A DNA stretch of 25,547 nt, from NCBI GenBank assembly GCA_043770215.1, contig JAYVIQ010000031.1, forward strand, positions 1 through 25,547, in the 5' to 3' direction. This document shows, piece by piece, positions 7,211-14,379 of the stretch. The DNA comes from JAYVIQ01 sp043770215. Lineage in GTDB: Bacteria > Bacteroidota > Bacteroidia > Cytophagales > JAAEPT01. The notes beneath the pieces are model-generated. The model ran no database searches, was not told the DNA's origin, and saw only the letters and a list, made by a program, of their open reading frames with translations. Numbering within the stretch: position 1 is the first letter of the stretch; each line of letters begins with the position of its first letter. The translations under genes and the position numbers were made by a program.

Positions 7211-8113
7211 ATGAGTCAAATTAAATTTTGGATAAAAGCGGCAAGGCTTAGAACCTTGCCATTGGCACTTTCTTGTACTTTTACAGGTTCTTCTTTAGCT
7301 GCAAAGCTAGGGCAATTTGATTTTTATATTTTTGCTTTTGCCATACTTACTACTATTTTTTTGCAAGTGTTGTCTAATTTTGCAAATGATTATGGCGATT
7401 TTAAAAACGGTGCAGATTTAGTAAAAGACAGATCTGACCGTATGCTTAGTAGTGGAAATATATCCGAAAAATCTATGAAGATAGGTTTGATACTCACAAC
7501 AGTTTTGACTTTTTTCTCTGGTTTTATTTTACTGCATTTAAGTTTTGGTTTAAATCAGTGGCCAACTTTTTTAGGAATGCTTCTTTTGGGCGTTGGTGCT
7601 ATATGGGCAGCAATAAAGTATACAACAGGCAGTAATCCGTACGGATACAAAGGTTTAGGAGATTTGTTTGTATTTTTGTTTTTTGGTTTGGTAGGAGTTT
7701 TTGGCACTCAATTTTTGTTTTGTGGCTTTCAAACTTTATACTTATCAACGTTTTACTATGCTCTTATTATTGGGTTTTTGTCAGTCTCAGTGCTTAATTT
7801 AAATAACTTACGAGATATTGAAACAGATGCTTTAGCTTCAAAAATAACTATACCTGTACGTTTGGGGTTTCAGAAAGCAAAAGTATACCATTATTGGTTG
7901 CTGTTTCTTTCTTGGTTGTTTTTGTTTCTTGTCATTTTTTTAGAATATAGCCATGCAAAACTATTTTTGCTATTGCCAGTTTTTTTTCAAATCAATCATT
8001 TGGTTGTTGTAAAAAAATGTACTCAACCACAGTTGTTAGATAGTGAGTTGAAAAAAGTAGCCTTGAGTACATTTGCTATTTCGTTGATATTATTTGTAAA
8101 TAGCTTTTTTTAG
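7211..8113 (+). CDS. menA: 1,4-dihydroxy-2-naphthoate polyprenyltransferase
   Basis: A 300-residue integral membrane prenyltransferase of the UbiA superfamily. It attaches the polyprenyl tail to 1,4-dihydroxy-2-naphthoate to make demethylmenaquinone. The opening IKAARLRTLPLALSCTFTG is MenA-typical. The first Asp-rich motif is NDYGDFKNGAD at 59-69 and the second is NLRDIETD at 199-206; together they bind Mg-diphosphate. DRSDRMLSSG after the first motif also fits MenA. About eight hydrophobic helices are present and the length is normal. It begins 5 bases after the reductase gene. Other menaquinone genes are not in the window. The pairing with an electron-transfer reductase suggests a respiratory-chain theme, but this is inference. 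Confidence 0.92.
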   Translation: MSQIKFWIKAARLRTLPLALSCTFTGSSLAAKLGQFDFYIFAFAILTTIFLQVLSNFANDYGDFKNGADLVKDRSDRMLSSGNISEKSMKIGLILTTVLTFFSGFILLHLSFGLNQWPTFLGMLLLGVGAIWAAIKYTTGSNPYGYKGLGDLFVFLFFGLVGVFGTQFLFCGFQTLYLSTFYYALIIGFLSVSVLNLNNLRDIETDALASKITIPVRLGFQKAKVYHYWLLFLSWLFLFLVIFLEYSHAKLFLLLPVFFQINHLVVVKKCTQPQLLDSELKKVALSTFAISLILFVNSFF

Positions 8114-8895
8114 CCTAAAGTAGTAATATGTTATGTTTTGAATTTAATCCAAAATAATAGCCAATTTACAAATAATAGCTATTTCAGTACTATACGTTTA
8201 TATCAAAAGAAAACATTCCATTAAGTTAGCAAGATGTTTTTAAATCACTCCTACTTTCAAAATTGTTTTTATAATCGTGTAGTTTTTCTATTTCAATATC
8301 TTCGTAATCATTCTTCTCAAACACTATGGAAGAAAACCTAACAAAAAATCTATGAATGTCTGCAGAACTGACGATTTTTTTACAACTGAAAAACTGCCTG
8401 AAAAAAATGGAGTATGTAAAATTATGTTGTCTCACCCATTGATGAACTCTTATGCGTTTAAGTAACTTTATTTGTTTCTTTTTCTTATAATTCAATGTGA
8501 ATATCCGCAATGATACCAGTACTATTATTTTTTTGCGAAAAGGATAGAAGGGGAGCTCTTTGTTGCTTTTTCAGCAAGAAAAGCGAGAGCGTAGAGCCTG
8601 ACTCGGTAGGGTTTCGCCCAAAATCACTAATCAATTCCGCTACTGGTACAATTATGGATATTCACATAATTCAATTAAATAGAGGAAATCTATACAGCAT
8701 TATGAGAAATAATTTTTGTGGATTTAGTTAAAAAGTAAGTTAAATAAATTTGAGCAACTTGTTATTTATTTATTTTTCATTCAGATCCATATAAAATAAT
8801 TTTTAATTAGAAAACAAGAATAGGTCAAAACACAAAAAATAAAGTAAAAGTTTGAAAAACACATCATTTTATATTCAAATTATTAAGACTAGCAA
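8114..8895. other. Intergenic region between convergent genes, with MITE copy A
   Basis: Apart from the mobile element at 8496-8666, this 782-base AT-rich spacer shows no convincing gene. A minus-strand frame (8226-8510, about 94 codons, ending FESRSDLKTSC) opens with TTG inside the element's terminal repeat. Removing the element and one target duplication brings a stop codon just upstream, so it is at best a remnant. I saw no clear terminator beyond the element's own hairpin. Confidence 0.5.
8496..8666 (-). mobile_element. MITE-like element, copy A, with 8-bp target duplication
   Basis: This 171-bp element is bounded by 26-bp terminal inverted repeats (8496-8521 and 8641-8666; 22 of 26 positions pair), each beginning TGTGAATATCC at its outer end. 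It is flanked directly by TAATTCAA at 8488-8495 and again at 8667-8674, a perfect 8-bp duplication. The core (8535-8622) includes a hairpin around 8555-8590 (GCTTTT pairing with AAAAGC, GCTC with GAGC). It contains no ORF large enough for a transposase, so mobility would depend on an enzyme in trans. It is reverse-complementary to the copies at 11479 and 22445. Confidence 0.88.
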
Positions 8896-9279
8896 TTAGT
8901 TGTTTTCTATTTTCGAATCAAAGGTATCATTTATCTTACTATCATTTAATGAGTCATTTTTTTGATTCAATATGGATAGTTCTTGACTAAGATCTTTTAT
9001 TTGAGATTGCAGTTTAGAGATGATTACTGAAATATGTACTAAAAACAACAAAATTGAAAAAATAGCAATTAAGAACAAAAGAGCTGGGGCATAGAAAACG
9101 CCAAGTTGGTTTGCTATGAAATCTAAAAAAGGAAGATTGAAATTTAAGAATAACAATACAGCCGAAGTGAAAAGCCAAATTATTGAATATTCTTCTCTTA
9201 TTTTTCCTTTAATAATAAGATTAAATACAAAAGCTAAAAATAGAAATATAGCTATACAAGAAAAGATAAGTAATTTCAT
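8896..9279 (-). CDS. DUF2304 membrane protein
   Basis: A 127-residue protein with three hydrophobic helices (residues about 2-23, 33-52 and 64-90) and a polar coiled-coil-like tail (SKLQSQIKDLSQELSILNQKN). The segment KGKIREEYSIIWLF after the first helix and the helix-helix-tail plan are characteristic of DUF2304. Members of this family are often found beside GT2 dolichyl-phosphate-mannose-synthase-like glycosyltransferases, as here. They are suspected to help membrane-linked sugar transfer, but no biochemical role is established that I know of. Its ATG overlaps the stop codon of the upstream glycosyltransferase by 4 bases, implying translational coupling. Confidence 0.82.
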   Translation of the reverse strand: MKLLIFSCIAIFLFLAFVFNLIIKGKIREEYSIIWLFTSAVLLFLNFNLPFLDFIANQLGVFYAPALLFLIAIFSILLFLVHISVIISKLQSQIKDLSQELSILNQKNDSLNDSKINDTFDSKIENN

Positions 9280-10019
9280 AATTTATTTTTCAATCTTAAA
9301 TATAAACAAATATTTGCCAGTGTCACTTTTGCCATATAATATATAGTTTTAAAAGACCTAATTGAAGACACTCCTCCTTGTCTTTCTTTCATAATAACTG
9401 GAACCTCTAAAATTGTCAATTTGTTTAGACTAAACAATATAATAGCCTCTGGTTCTGGATATTCATCTGGGTAATATTTACAAACAAGTTTCAGAGCTTC
9501 GGCATTAATTGCTCTAAAACCAGAAGTTGAATCAGTTATATTTAAACCAATTAGAAACCTATTTAGATATTGTATATAAACAATTCCAATTCTTCTTAAA
9601 AAACTAGATTGAAAACCTTTATAATGTATAAATCTTGATCCTATGGCTACATCACAAACTTGCTCTAAAATAGGTTTTACAATTTTTTCTATTTGATCTA
9701 CAGGATGTTGTCCATCACCATCTAGTTGAATTGCAACATCAAATTTATTTTTTAAAGCATATTTATAACCTGTTTGTACTGCTCCACCTATACCCAGGTT
9801 TATAGGTAGATTAAGAATCGTAACATTCAAACTTTGTAAAATATGTAGAGTGTTATCTTTAGAACAATCATTTACGGCTATTATCGTTAAATCAAATGCA
9901 TCAAATTTTTTAGATTTAATTTCATTTATAACACTTTCAATTGCTTCTTGCTCATTGTAACAAGGTATTATTACAGCCACTTTATACTTATTGATCCCTC
10001 TTTCCAATTTTTGCATCAT
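9276..10019 (-). CDS. GT2 family glycosyltransferase (DPM1/DPG synthase-like)
   Basis: A 247-residue GT-A enzyme. It likely transfers a sugar from a nucleotide donor to a polyprenyl phosphate on the cytoplasmic side of the inner membrane. VAVIIPCYNEQEAI near residue 14 is the nucleotide-binding first strand. VNDCSKDNT at 50-57 and DGDGQHP at 100-106 give the acidic metal- and donor-binding residues. DSTSGFRAI and ERQGGVSSI in the C-terminal half are typical of the DPM/DPG-synthase branch. No C-terminal transmembrane pair is present, and the adjacent DUF2304 protein could supply membrane anchoring. I chose the ATG at 10019; an upstream TTG at 10037 is less likely. The start overlaps the preceding gene by 32 bases and the stop overlaps DUF2304 by 4. 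The sugar is unknown. Confidence 0.87.
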   Translation of the reverse strand: MMQKLERGINKYKVAVIIPCYNEQEAIESVINEIKSKKFDAFDLTIIAVNDCSKDNTLHILQSLNVTILNLPINLGIGGAVQTGYKYALKNKFDVAIQLDGDGQHPVDQIEKIVKPILEQVCDVAIGSRFIHYKGFQSSFLRRIGIVYIQYLNRFLIGLNITDSTSGFRAINAEALKLVCKYYPDEYPEPEAIILFSLNKLTILEVPVIMKERQGGVSSIRSFKTIYYMAKVTLANICLYLRLKNKL

Positions 10020-11364
10020 TGTAATTTGGCTTAACAAATAACTCCTCTAAGTGATTTCTTTCATCATTATCAACTTCGTCCTCTTTAATTATATACCATA
10101 AAGACTCTTTTGTCATCGAATCCCAATGCATTAGATAGTTATGGTAACTCTCTGTAAACCAAAGATTAATGTAAATCATTGCTGAAATTAAGGGCAATGT
10201 GATAATGCTAATCCAATTTTTTTTAAGCAATAAAGTATAAATTGCAGCTAAACCAATTCCTAATAAAGGATATGATTGTACATAAGCTCTCATGCCAAAG
10301 CCTCCTCCAAACCACCAATCCCACCAACAAGATAATATAAAGACATTTATTAAAAAAAAGAGTAATACGCTCCAGAAGTAACTTTTTCTGAATTTACACA
10401 AAATAAGTGAGCCTATTGTTAATAAAAAAGCTAAAGGGGTGTACAAAAACCATCCTTTTCTATAGCTAAACCATTGATTTAATATTTGAGGATCCGACCA
10501 GAAAAAACCTTCTTCTTTTCCATAGCTATAAAAGAAAAGCTGCCCTGTATTAATTTTCCAAAATAAAATTTGTGGTATCCAAGGAATAATAAAACAAATA
10601 AATAACAGGATTAAATTTATAGGGGATTTGAAAAAAGGATTTATTATTTTTAGGTTCAATTGTTCTTTATTATTGACCCCAATAAAAAAAAGAGGCAAAA
10701 GAATAATAATTTCATTTGGTCTGATAAGAGTTGTGATTCCAACAATAAAAGATATAATTGCTGCATATTTTATTTCTTTTGTTTCATGCCAACGTACTGA
10801 AAAATAAATAGCAAGAGATACCAAACAGAATATAAAACTATGTGGGAATGCGGGTTCTTTGAGAGTATAAAAAAATAAGTTAGTTCCAAAGTATATAGAG
10901 AAAATAGTTATACCTGAAACAAAGTCAGAAAAATAATAGATTAATGCTTTTCGGTAAAAAAATAAAGCAATAATCATATATATTTGGATAAGATAAGTCA
11001 TTGATTTTTGGTAAGGATAAGAAATACCATCTTCGGGATAATTATTAACTTTTGCCCAAATATGTCCAGTAATGAAGCCAGGTGAATACAAATAAGATAG
11101 ACCCATTGTAACTTTTGGTACTTGAGTATTTATTTTTGTAGGTGTAAGCCAATAACCGTGATAATTTTCTTTAAATTTAAAATCATCATGAATAAAAAAA
11201 GTTTTTAAGTAACTGTAATGTTGGTCAGGATCAGAAGAAAAAATTTTTGTGTCCCTTGCCCAGTAATTAACATTGAATAAACCATATAAAGAACAAAATA
11301 ATACAATAAAGATCGAAAAATATTTGTTAAAATATTTTTTAAGAATTTCTATAATCACTCTCAT
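9988..11364 (-). CDS. GT-C-like polytopic membrane glycosyltransferase
   Basis: A 458-residue membrane protein with about ten to twelve hydrophobic helices. It opens with a helix near residues 15-32 and a luminal loop with acidic residues (SSDPDQHYSYLKT at about 43-55), where GT-C enzymes keep their catalytic Asp. Further segments (SYRKGWFLYTPLAF, CWWDWWFGGGFGMRAYVQSYP) are recurrent in Bacteroidota PMT-like membrane proteins. GT-C enzymes move a sugar from a polyprenyl-phosphate carrier to an acceptor on the periplasmic side. That fits the downstream GT2 and DUF2304 genes, which could make the lipid-linked donor. Its 3' end overlaps the GT2 gene. Acceptor and sugar cannot be read from the sequence. 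The family call is by pattern, not by full alignment. Confidence 0.72.
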   Translation of the reverse strand: MRVIIEILKKYFNKYFSIFIVLFCSLYGLFNVNYWARDTKIFSSDPDQHYSYLKTFFIHDDFKFKENYHGYWLTPTKINTQVPKVTMGLSYLYSPGFITGHIWAKVNNYPEDGISYPYQKSMTYLIQIYMIIALFFYRKALIYYFSDFVSGITIFSIYFGTNLFFYTLKEPAFPHSFIFCLVSLAIYFSVRWHETKEIKYAAIISFIVGITTLIRPNEIIILLPLFFIGVNNKEQLNLKIINPFFKSPINLILLFICFIIPWIPQILFWKINTGQLFFYSYGKEEGFFWSDPQILNQWFSYRKGWFLYTPLAFLLTIGSLILCKFRKSYFWSVLLFFLINVFILSCWWDWWFGGGFGMRAYVQSYPLLGIGLAAIYTLLLKKNWISIITLPLISAMIYINLWFTESYHNYLMHWDSMTKESLWYIIKEDEVDNDERNHLEELFVKPNYNDAKIGKRDQ

Positions 11365-12008
11365 TTTTTTTTTAATCTTGAAATTACATTAAATATAACA
11401 AATAAAAAAGATTTACTAAATTTTACAAACGTTTCTTGATATAGAACTTGAATAGCGTTTAAGTTATATATTAATAAATGTGAATATTCGTAATTGTACC
11501 AGTAGTGGAATTGATTAGTGATTTTGGGCGAAACCCTATCGGGTCAGGCTAATTGTTATTGTTTTTTGCTTAAAAAGCAAAAAAGAGTACAGCTTAGGTC
11601 TTTTTCGCTAAAAAACAATAGGAACTGGTACTATTGCGGATACTCACATTTAATTTTAATTTAAGCCTGTATTTCAAGTTTTTTTGAAAATAACTTTAAA
11701 AATTTAATCTGTGATTTTTTTGTCTTTAAGCGTTTAAATGTACAAAAGTAAAGATTCTCAATTAAATAGATAGCTAAGTCAAAGCTAAAATCAATAAACT
11801 GGAAATTTAAGCCTTTCAGATTAACAAATTTATTATTTATGGATTAGAAATAATATATAAATCATGCATTTAAATCAACTTTAAGCAAAAAAAAATAGAT
11901 TTTTCAGCTTCTATGAATAACTTTAGGAAGTATTAGTTTTATGTAAAAAATGGTCTAATTCCAATTTTATAAATCACTTTAAGAAAAAAATTAAAAATAA
12001 AAAATATT
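11365..12008. other. Intergenic region between divergent genes, with MITE copy B
   Basis: This 644-base spacer holds the element at 11479-11648 and must contain the promoters of the glycosylation operon (minus) and of fumarase (plus). The part from 11649 to 12008 is very AT-rich. I found no TAnnTTTG element that I would defend and no ORF. Confidence 0.5.
11479..11648 (+). mobile_element. MITE-like element, copy B, target duplication not visible
   Basis: This 170-bp element is collinear with the copy at 22445 and reverse-complementary to the one at 8496. The terminal repeats are 11479-11504 and 11623-11648, with more substitutions than in the other copies (for example TGTGAATATTCG on the left and GGATACTCACA on the right). 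The flanks (TTAATAAA left, TTTAATTT right) do not match, so any target duplication has been lost. The core keeps GGGCGAAACCCTATCGGGTC and a GCTTaaaaAGC hairpin near 11569-11579. Confidence 0.83.
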
Positions 12009-13613
12009 ATGCCAGAGTTCAAATTCCAAAAACCGTATCCGCTAAAACAAGAGGCTACTGAGTACGATTTAATTACCACAGATTTTATACAAACCATAGA
12101 GTTTGAAGGTAGAAAAATTCTAAAAGTTGATCCTAAGGCATTAGAAATAATTGCAGAAAGAGCATTGGCAGATGTTTCCTTTTATTTGCGTACCTCTCAT
12201 TTAAAAAAATTAGTTAAGATTTTAGAAGATCCTGAAGCTACTGATAATGACCGTTTTGTGGCTTACACTTTGCTTCAAAATGCAAGTACAGCTGCAGAGG
12301 GGAACTTACCCTCATGTCAAGATACTGGCACAGCCATAGTTATGGCAAAAAAAGGTGAAAATGTTTGGACAAATTCTGACGATGAAGAAAGTCTTTCTAG
12401 AGGAATTTACAACACATACCAAGAAAGAAACCTTAGATATTCTCAAATAGTACCTTTGAGTATGTTCGAAGAAAAAAACTCTGGCACCAACTTACCGGCC
12501 CAAATAGATATTTATGCTGAAATGGGCAACGAATATAAATTTTTATTTCTTGCCAAAGGAGGTGGGTCTGCAAACAAAAGTTATTTGTACCAACAAACCA
12601 AAGCTTTGCTCAATGAAAAAAGTTTAAGTGAGTTTGTCCGTACCAAAATTAGTGATTTAGGAACCTCGGCTTGCCCTCCGTACCATCTAGCTTTGGTTAT
12701 TGGAGGCACAAGTGCAGAAGCAAATTTAAAAGCTGTAAAGCTTGCTTCTGCTGGGTATTATGATGAGCTACCAACCGAGGGAAATGAAGGAGGACAAGCA
12801 TTTAGAGACTTAGAGTGGGAAGAAAAGGTCCAAGAGATATGTCAGAAAAGTGAAATTGGCGCTCAATTTGGTGGTAAATACTTTACACATGACGTGCGTG
12901 TGATTCGATTGCCAAGGCATGCTGCATCATGCCCCGTAGGCATGGGGGTTAGTTGTTCTGCTGATAGAAACATAAAAGCAAAAATTACAGAAAAAGGGCT
13001 TTTTATAGAAAGATTAGAAAAAAATCCGGCTCAATTTTTACCAGCTAAACCGCCACATTTAGAAAAACCTGTGGAAATAGATTTGGATATGCCCATGGAA
13101 GATATTTTAAAAGAATTGACAAAATACCCTATAAAAACAAGATTGAATTTAAGAGGGACTTTGATTGTAGCTAGAGATATTGCACATGCTACAATAAAAA
13201 ATTTGATAGATAGCGGCAAACCAATGCCAGATTATTTTAAAAACCATCCAATATATTATGCTGGTCCTGCAAAAACGCCTCAAGGTATGCCATCTGGTAG
13301 TTTTGGACCTACAACGGCAGGTAGAATGGACTCTTATGTGGCTGAATTTCAAAGTATGGGAGGATCTTTGGTTATGTTGGCAAAAGGCAATAGATCTAAA
13401 GCCGTAACAGATGCTTGTGCAAAGTTTGGTGGGTTTTACTTAGGCTCTATAGGTGGGCCAGCGGCAATATTAGCCAAAGAAAATATAAAATCTGTAGAAT
13501 TAGTAGACCTACCAGAGCTAGGTATGGAAGCTGTACGTAAAATACAAGTAATTAATTTTCCAGCATTTATTATTTGTGATGATAAAGGAAACAATTTCTT
13601 TGCAAACTTGTAA
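12009..13613 (+). CDS. Fumarate hydratase, class I (4Fe-4S)
   Basis: A 534-residue TCA-cycle enzyme interconverting fumarate and malate with a labile 4Fe-4S cluster. Cys103 (LPSCQDTGTA), Cys222 (TSACPPYHLA) and Cys316 (VSCSADRN) have the same spacing (119 and 94) as the three cluster ligands of E. coli FumA. KGGGSANKSYLYQ and PVGMGVSCSADRN are further family signatures. The C-terminal beta domain (residues about 350-534) includes GPTTAGRMDSY and GSIGGPAAILA. Length fits the single-chain FumA/FumB type. The gene is followed by a long perfect hairpin. The leader is A-rich without a Shine-Dalgarno motif. I leave the symbol blank because fumA and fumB cannot be told apart here. Confidence 0.95.
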   Translation: MPEFKFQKPYPLKQEATEYDLITTDFIQTIEFEGRKILKVDPKALEIIAERALADVSFYLRTSHLKKLVKILEDPEATDNDRFVAYTLLQNASTAAEGNLPSCQDTGTAIVMAKKGENVWTNSDDEESLSRGIYNTYQERNLRYSQIVPLSMFEEKNSGTNLPAQIDIYAEMGNEYKFLFLAKGGGSANKSYLYQQTKALLNEKSLSEFVRTKISDLGTSACPPYHLALVIGGTSAEANLKAVKLASAGYYDELPTEGNEGGQAFRDLEWEEKVQEICQKSEIGAQFGGKYFTHDVRVIRLPRHAASCPVGMGVSCSADRNIKAKITEKGLFIERLEKNPAQFLPAKPPHLEKPVEIDLDMPMEDILKELTKYPIKTRLNLRGTLIVARDIAHATIKNLIDSGKPMPDYFKNHPIYYAGPAKTPQGMPSGSFGPTTAGRMDSYVAEFQSMGGSLVMLAKGNRSKAVTDACAKFGGFYLGSIGGPAAILAKENIKSVELVDLPELGMEAVRKIQVINFPAFIICDDKGNNFFANL

Positions 13614-13620
13614 ATGCTTA

Positions 13621-13660
13621 GTTACAAGGTTACTTTTCATAGCAAAAGTAACCTTGTAAC
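13621..13660. terminator. Perfect 17-bp stem-loop after fumarase
   Basis: GTTACAAGGTTACTTTT (13621-13637) pairs perfectly with 13644-13660 around the 6-base loop CATAGC. It begins 7 bases after the fumarase stop and ends 27 bases before the next start. There is no T-run after the stem, so it may end or stabilise the fumarase transcript, not act as a classical intrinsic terminator. Confidence 0.55.
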
Positions 13661-13687
13661 CTTTACCTTGAAAAAGTCTATAAAACT

Positions 13688-14329
13688 ATGAATCCTAAAG
13701 TAGAAGAGTATCTAGGCAATGCAAAAAGATTTAATACAGAATTACGTGCATTAAGAGAGATTTTGCTTGAGTGCGGACTTATAGAAGAGTATAAATGGCG
13801 TACTCCATGTTATACTTTTCAGAATACAAATGTGATCATATTAGGAGAGTTTAAAGACTATTGTGTATTAAGTTTTTTAAAAGGTGTGTTGCTACACGAT
13901 CCTCAACAACTTTTGATAAAACCAGGGGAGAACTCACAGTCTGTGCGTTTTTTAAAATTTACAGATATAAAAGACATCAATGCACTAGCTCTTATTATTA
14001 AGTCATATATTTTTGAAGCGCTAGAAATAGAAAAGCTAGGTTTGAAAGTAGATTTATCTGAAAGTAAAAATTTGATTTATCCTTTAGAATTTCAACAAAT
14101 ATTAGAAGAAAACCCAGACTTTAAACATGCTTTTGAATCACTAACTCAGGGTAGGAAAAGAGCATACAATATGTTTTTTTCTGAACCTAAGCAATCTAAA
14201 ACAAGAGAAAGTAGGGTCTACAAATACATGCAACAAATTTTAAATGGCAAAGGAATACATGATTGTACTTGTGGATTATCCAAAAGACCTCCGTCTTGCG
14301 ATGGGTCGCATAAGCACAAACATTTATAA
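13688..14329 (+). CDS. YdeI/DUF1801-family protein with C-terminal CDGSH iron-sulfur motif
   Basis: A 213-residue cytoplasmic protein. Residues about 10-115 match the DUF1801/YdHG-like fold (ALREILLECGLIEEYKWRTP, YTFQNTNVIILGEFKDY, PGENSQSVRFLKF). Residues about 135-190 form the YdeI/OmdA-like helical tail (PLEFQQILEENPDFKHAFES, TQGRKRAYNMFF, SRVYKYMQQILNGKG). In many relatives the chain ends soon after a GKG motif. Here it continues into HDCTCGLSKRPPSCDGSH, which fits the CDGSH consensus C-x-C-x2-S-x3-P-x-C-D-G-S-H that binds 2Fe-2S through three Cys and one His. That suggests a redox or iron-sensing role added to a poorly understood protein. The gene stands between fumarase (itself an Fe-S enzyme) and the OmpA-like gene. 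Confidence 0.82.
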   Translation: MNPKVEEYLGNAKRFNTELRALREILLECGLIEEYKWRTPCYTFQNTNVIILGEFKDYCVLSFLKGVLLHDPQQLLIKPGENSQSVRFLKFTDIKDINALALIIKSYIFEALEIEKLGLKVDLSESKNLIYPLEFQQILEENPDFKHAFESLTQGRKRAYNMFFSEPKQSKTRESRVYKYMQQILNGKGIHDCTCGLSKRPPSCDGSHKHKHL

Positions 14330-14379
14330 AAGCAGAATTAAATCTTTTATCCCATTTATTTAATATCATTTGGCAATTC

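Noticed and set aside
8226..8510. A 94-codon minus-strand frame next to MITE copy A, possibly a gene cut by the insertion.
   Set aside because: It begins with TTG inside the terminal repeat. When the element and one target duplication are removed, a stop falls just upstream in the same frame, so no longer parent gene is restored.
8510..8731. A 73-codon plus-strand frame across MITE copy A.
   Set aside because: It is a translation of the element's palindrome and terminal repeats, with no protein-like composition and no equivalent in the other copies.
8496..11648. Compound transposon formed by copies A and B around the glycosyltransferase genes.
   Set aside because: Copy A has its own perfect flanking duplication and the outer flanks of A and B do not match, so each copy inserted separately.
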